Below are positions 8,501 through 9,132 of a stretch of 9,132 nt of DNA, in pieces; the first letter of the stretch is position 1; each line of letters opens with the position of its first letter. The position numbers were made by a program, and so were the translations under genes. The notes under the pieces are model-generated. The model had not been told where the DNA came from and ran no database searches. It saw only the letters and a list, made by a program, of their open reading frames with translations. The DNA lies in contig SKHV01000323.1 in NCBI GenBank assembly GCA_007116765.1, positions 1 through 9,132 on the forward strand. Direction: 5' to 3'. The stretch is from Prolixibacteraceae bacterium (GTDB taxonomy: Bacteria > Bacteroidota > Bacteroidia > Bacteroidales > Prolixibacteraceae).

Positions 8501-8967
8501 ATGATAAGCCATTGGAAAAAACCTTTGAAGAATTAATTGAATTCGTAAAATGTGGCCCAGATGAAGAACGACTGCCATTAAATAGTGCTTTTTGGAATTC
8601 TTATGAAGAAATCAAAGCATTCAAACCTAAATATAAATCTGGAAGAAGTGAACTAGCATTGGAGAATCAAGCAAATATTGCATTGAAAACACTGCTAAAA
8701 GAAAAAAGAGACGATTTGGACCAAGAATTAGTCTCTTTTATTGATACGCTTTTAAAAGACATAAAAAAATATAAAACGTTGCCCAAATACACGTTGAGAC
8801 AATTAAAACTATCGACAAAAAAAAGCAGTTTTGACGAATTGATTGCGAACATTAAAGATTTGAGAAGAAGATTAGGAGACGACTATTTGAAAGTGATTTT
8901 AAAAAGAATAGGTGACATAGAAAATGACGTGATAATTGCGGTTGGGAATAAAAAAAGTACGGAATAA
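5587..8967 (+). CDS. PLD-nuclease/SNF2-type helicase fusion, putative restriction effector
   Basis: This 1126-residue protein combines a nuclease and a DNA motor. The N-terminal PLD domain (about 1-200) has one HxK motif, HAKVYLF (134-140), and GSSN (159-162), followed by acidic residues near 172-173. The aspartate of the canonical HxKx4D is a serine (S141), as can happen in nuclease-type rather than lipase-type members. With one half-site, two copies should pair to form an active site, as in BfiI. The helicase follows: Q-motif-like YQYQLDAV (261-268); Walker A VGLGKS (287-292); DEAH (364-367); TATPFNNS (393-400); SEGFNL (802-807); and QRVGRINR (827-834). A long charged insert (about 420-720), with many Lys/Glu/Asp, separates the two RecA lobes. 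The C-terminal 250 residues are helical and unassigned. All motor motifs look intact. It probably translocates on DNA and cuts or degrades unmodified DNA; the partner is likely the methyltransferase at 340. The start lies in TAA|ATG directly after the toxin gene, so it belongs to the AbiE operon. The gene is more AT-rich than the methyltransferase core. Confidence 0.88.
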   Translation: MSHNFITNSAENATLKKRLEKLISASQELNFLVGFFYFSGWQEIYKNLQDNPDVNLKILVGLQVDKYLSSIVEVGLQDDSLSQEEHFTQFMKSMGFAINNAEMDNEAFYNQIEFFIQLLDEGRLIIRKTLNPNHAKVYLFSYNNTLAETLDSKGQFITGSSNLTKAGLHSQEEFNVEIKDYGFESAEAYFDELWETAVPITEAENGAKIIIDFLKNKSQASLITPFEAYALILKTYIELQEAKKINDAITRLLDENGFEKYQYQLDAVNEALNKIEKNNGVIIADVVGLGKSVIASLIANQMGKRGLILCPPGLIGSKKENSGWWEYWNRFKLYNWDIESSGNVEAVAESIQKNNLEYQVVIVDEAHKFRNQDTSAYEALWEICRGKQVILLTATPFNNSPADVFSLLKLFVVPGVSPITLEEDLEGRFNAYNYRFKRLSNILKNHNSVHQEKRDKARKDYIKLFGESEVDISKVKADVHKMANDIKNIITPVVIRRNRLDLKTDFEYKKEVANLSEVKDPEEQFYELTSEQSDFYNRIISDYFSETGLFKGAIYKPNEYESLKEDEDKLSEDDNRAFQQQRNLFDFMRRLLVKRFESSFGAFEKSIQRFLRTNRMVLSFIEKSGKYVMDRKVIENIYDDTDDADDFNYEAIKEALEDFERNAVNKTKPKHTKIYEIEKFQFKDEFIADINNDIKLFERIAQEIIELDIIDNDPKRVAVLETIKEVLHKETNPRRKVILFTEYTDTVRHLQQYFEKELLGRAMFCDGGITKKFAKELDANFNAKYKAQVDDFDVLITSDKLSEGFNLNRAGLIINYDIPWNPTRVIQRVGRINRMSAKVFDELFIYNFFPTDQGSDIVKSREIAQQKMFLIHSALGEDSKIFDADEEPTPSGLFSKISTNPEENDELSTSTIIRNDYNEIVESHPEVIKKISDLPNRVKTAKPFEENNVVVLRKKGMALFSIVHPYDNEKPNDKPLEKTFEELIEFVKCGPDEERLPLNSAFWNSYEEIKAFKPKYKSGRSELALENQANIALKTLLKEKRDDLDQELVSFIDTLLKDIKKYKTLPKYTLRQLKLSTKKSSFDELIANIKDLRRRLGDDYLKVILKRIGDIENDVIIAVGNKKSTE

Positions 8968-9081
8968 TGCCAACGCTTAAAGCCATACACATTTGCAATT
9001 CGCACCAGCCACCGCTAAAGCCAAAAATTGCAAAAGAGTATGTCTTTGCCAACTCTGACAGACGGACGAAAAAAAAGTACG
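8950..9081 (+). repeat. 12-nt direct repeat, one copy forming the helicase gene end
   Basis: AAAAAAAGTACG occurs at 8950-8961 and again at 9070-9081, 120 bp apart. The sequence after each copy is also similar: copy 1 is followed, after a short stretch, by ATGCCAAC (8967-8974), copy 2 by ATTGCCCAAC (9082-9091). Copy 1 encodes the last residues of the helicase (KKST), so the end of that gene appears to run into the flanking repeat. Confidence 0.5.
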
Positions 9082-9132
9082 ATTGCCCAACAATGGCTAT
9101 ACGTAATGCGGGCGAAAGTGCTGATATGAAAG
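8968..9132. other. Right flanking spacer, repeat-bearing, no gene
   Basis: This stretch directly follows the helicase stop codon. It contains CCAACGCT (8970-8977) and CACATTTG (8988-8995), both also present in the left flank. It also has a 9-bp perfect inverted repeat (8992-9034), the second AAAAAAAGTACG, and GCCC (9085-9088) with GGGC (9110-9113). TTGCCCAAC (9083-9091) is the reverse complement of GTTGGGCAA in the left flank (115-123). I see no supportable coding frame in it. Confidence 0.45.
8992..9034. repeat. Inverted repeat, possible stem-loop after the operon
   Basis: TTTGCAATT (8992-9000) and AATTGCAAA (9026-9034) are perfect complements with a 25-nt loop. The stem is AT-rich and no T-run follows on the + strand, so a classical intrinsic terminator is doubtful. 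It begins 24 bp after the helicase stop, so a role in mRNA 3'-end formation or as a structured repeat is possible. Confidence 0.45.

Noticed and set aside
340..8967. DISARM, BREX, type I, type III or Mokosh identity for the locus
   Set aside because: No DUF1998 protein, PglZ/BrxC, HsdS or type III Mod/Res pair is present. The helicase is of SNF2 type and separate from the methylase, which also excludes type ISP, and it does not look like the RNA-type helicase of Mokosh.
8852..9052. 66-codon minus-strand open frame across the helicase end and right spacer
   Set aside because: It overlaps the helicase C-terminus and the inverted repeat, with no domain or promoter.

Overview
This 9.1-kb window looks like a defence module on a Bacteroidota chromosome or mobile region (probably Flavobacteriia, Cytophagia or a relative). 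The host call rests on three things: low GC, starts without Shine-Dalgarno sequences, and a promoter of the Bacteroidota form (TTG, 19-bp spacer, TAnnTTTG) in front of the second gene. Four complete genes lie on the + strand, between two spacers (about 340 and 165 bp) that carry palindromes and repeated words and no convincing gene.

Layout: 1-339 is a spacer with an 18-nt perfect palindrome. 340-3801 encodes an 1153-residue Eco57I/type IIG-like adenine-N6 DNA methyltransferase with a C-terminal target-recognition region. 3802-3981 is a dense regulatory region. 3982-4578 encodes an AbiEi-type (DUF6088) winged-helix antitoxin/regulator, and 4579-5586 an AbiEii-type nucleotidyltransferase toxin. 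5587-8967 encodes an 1126-residue protein with an N-terminal phospholipase-D (PLD) nuclease domain fused to a SNF2-type superfamily-2 helicase. 8968-9132 is a repeat-bearing spacer.

The last three genes are joined by two TAA|ATG junctions with no intergenic base, so the helicase-nuclease appears to be co-transcribed and translationally coupled with a type IV toxin-antitoxin pair. The only good promoter for that operon lies within an array of six GTWAC words, several about two or three helical turns apart, including a 32-bp imperfect direct repeat. This is what an autoregulatory AbiEi operator could look like. The antitoxin start codon falls almost at the predicted transcription start, so the mRNA is probably leaderless or nearly so.

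Working model (inference): the methyltransferase marks host DNA from its own upstream expression signal. The PLD-helicase is the DNA-attacking effector and is held under AbiEi control. The AbiEii toxin serves as an addiction or abortive-infection back-up that could fire if the operon is de-repressed. The parts belong to known families. The combination does not match DISARM, BREX, type I, type III or type ISP restriction as I know them. The regulatory wiring (a toxin-antitoxin repressor controlling a restriction-like nuclease) is the most interesting part. I could not test whether this arrangement has already been described.
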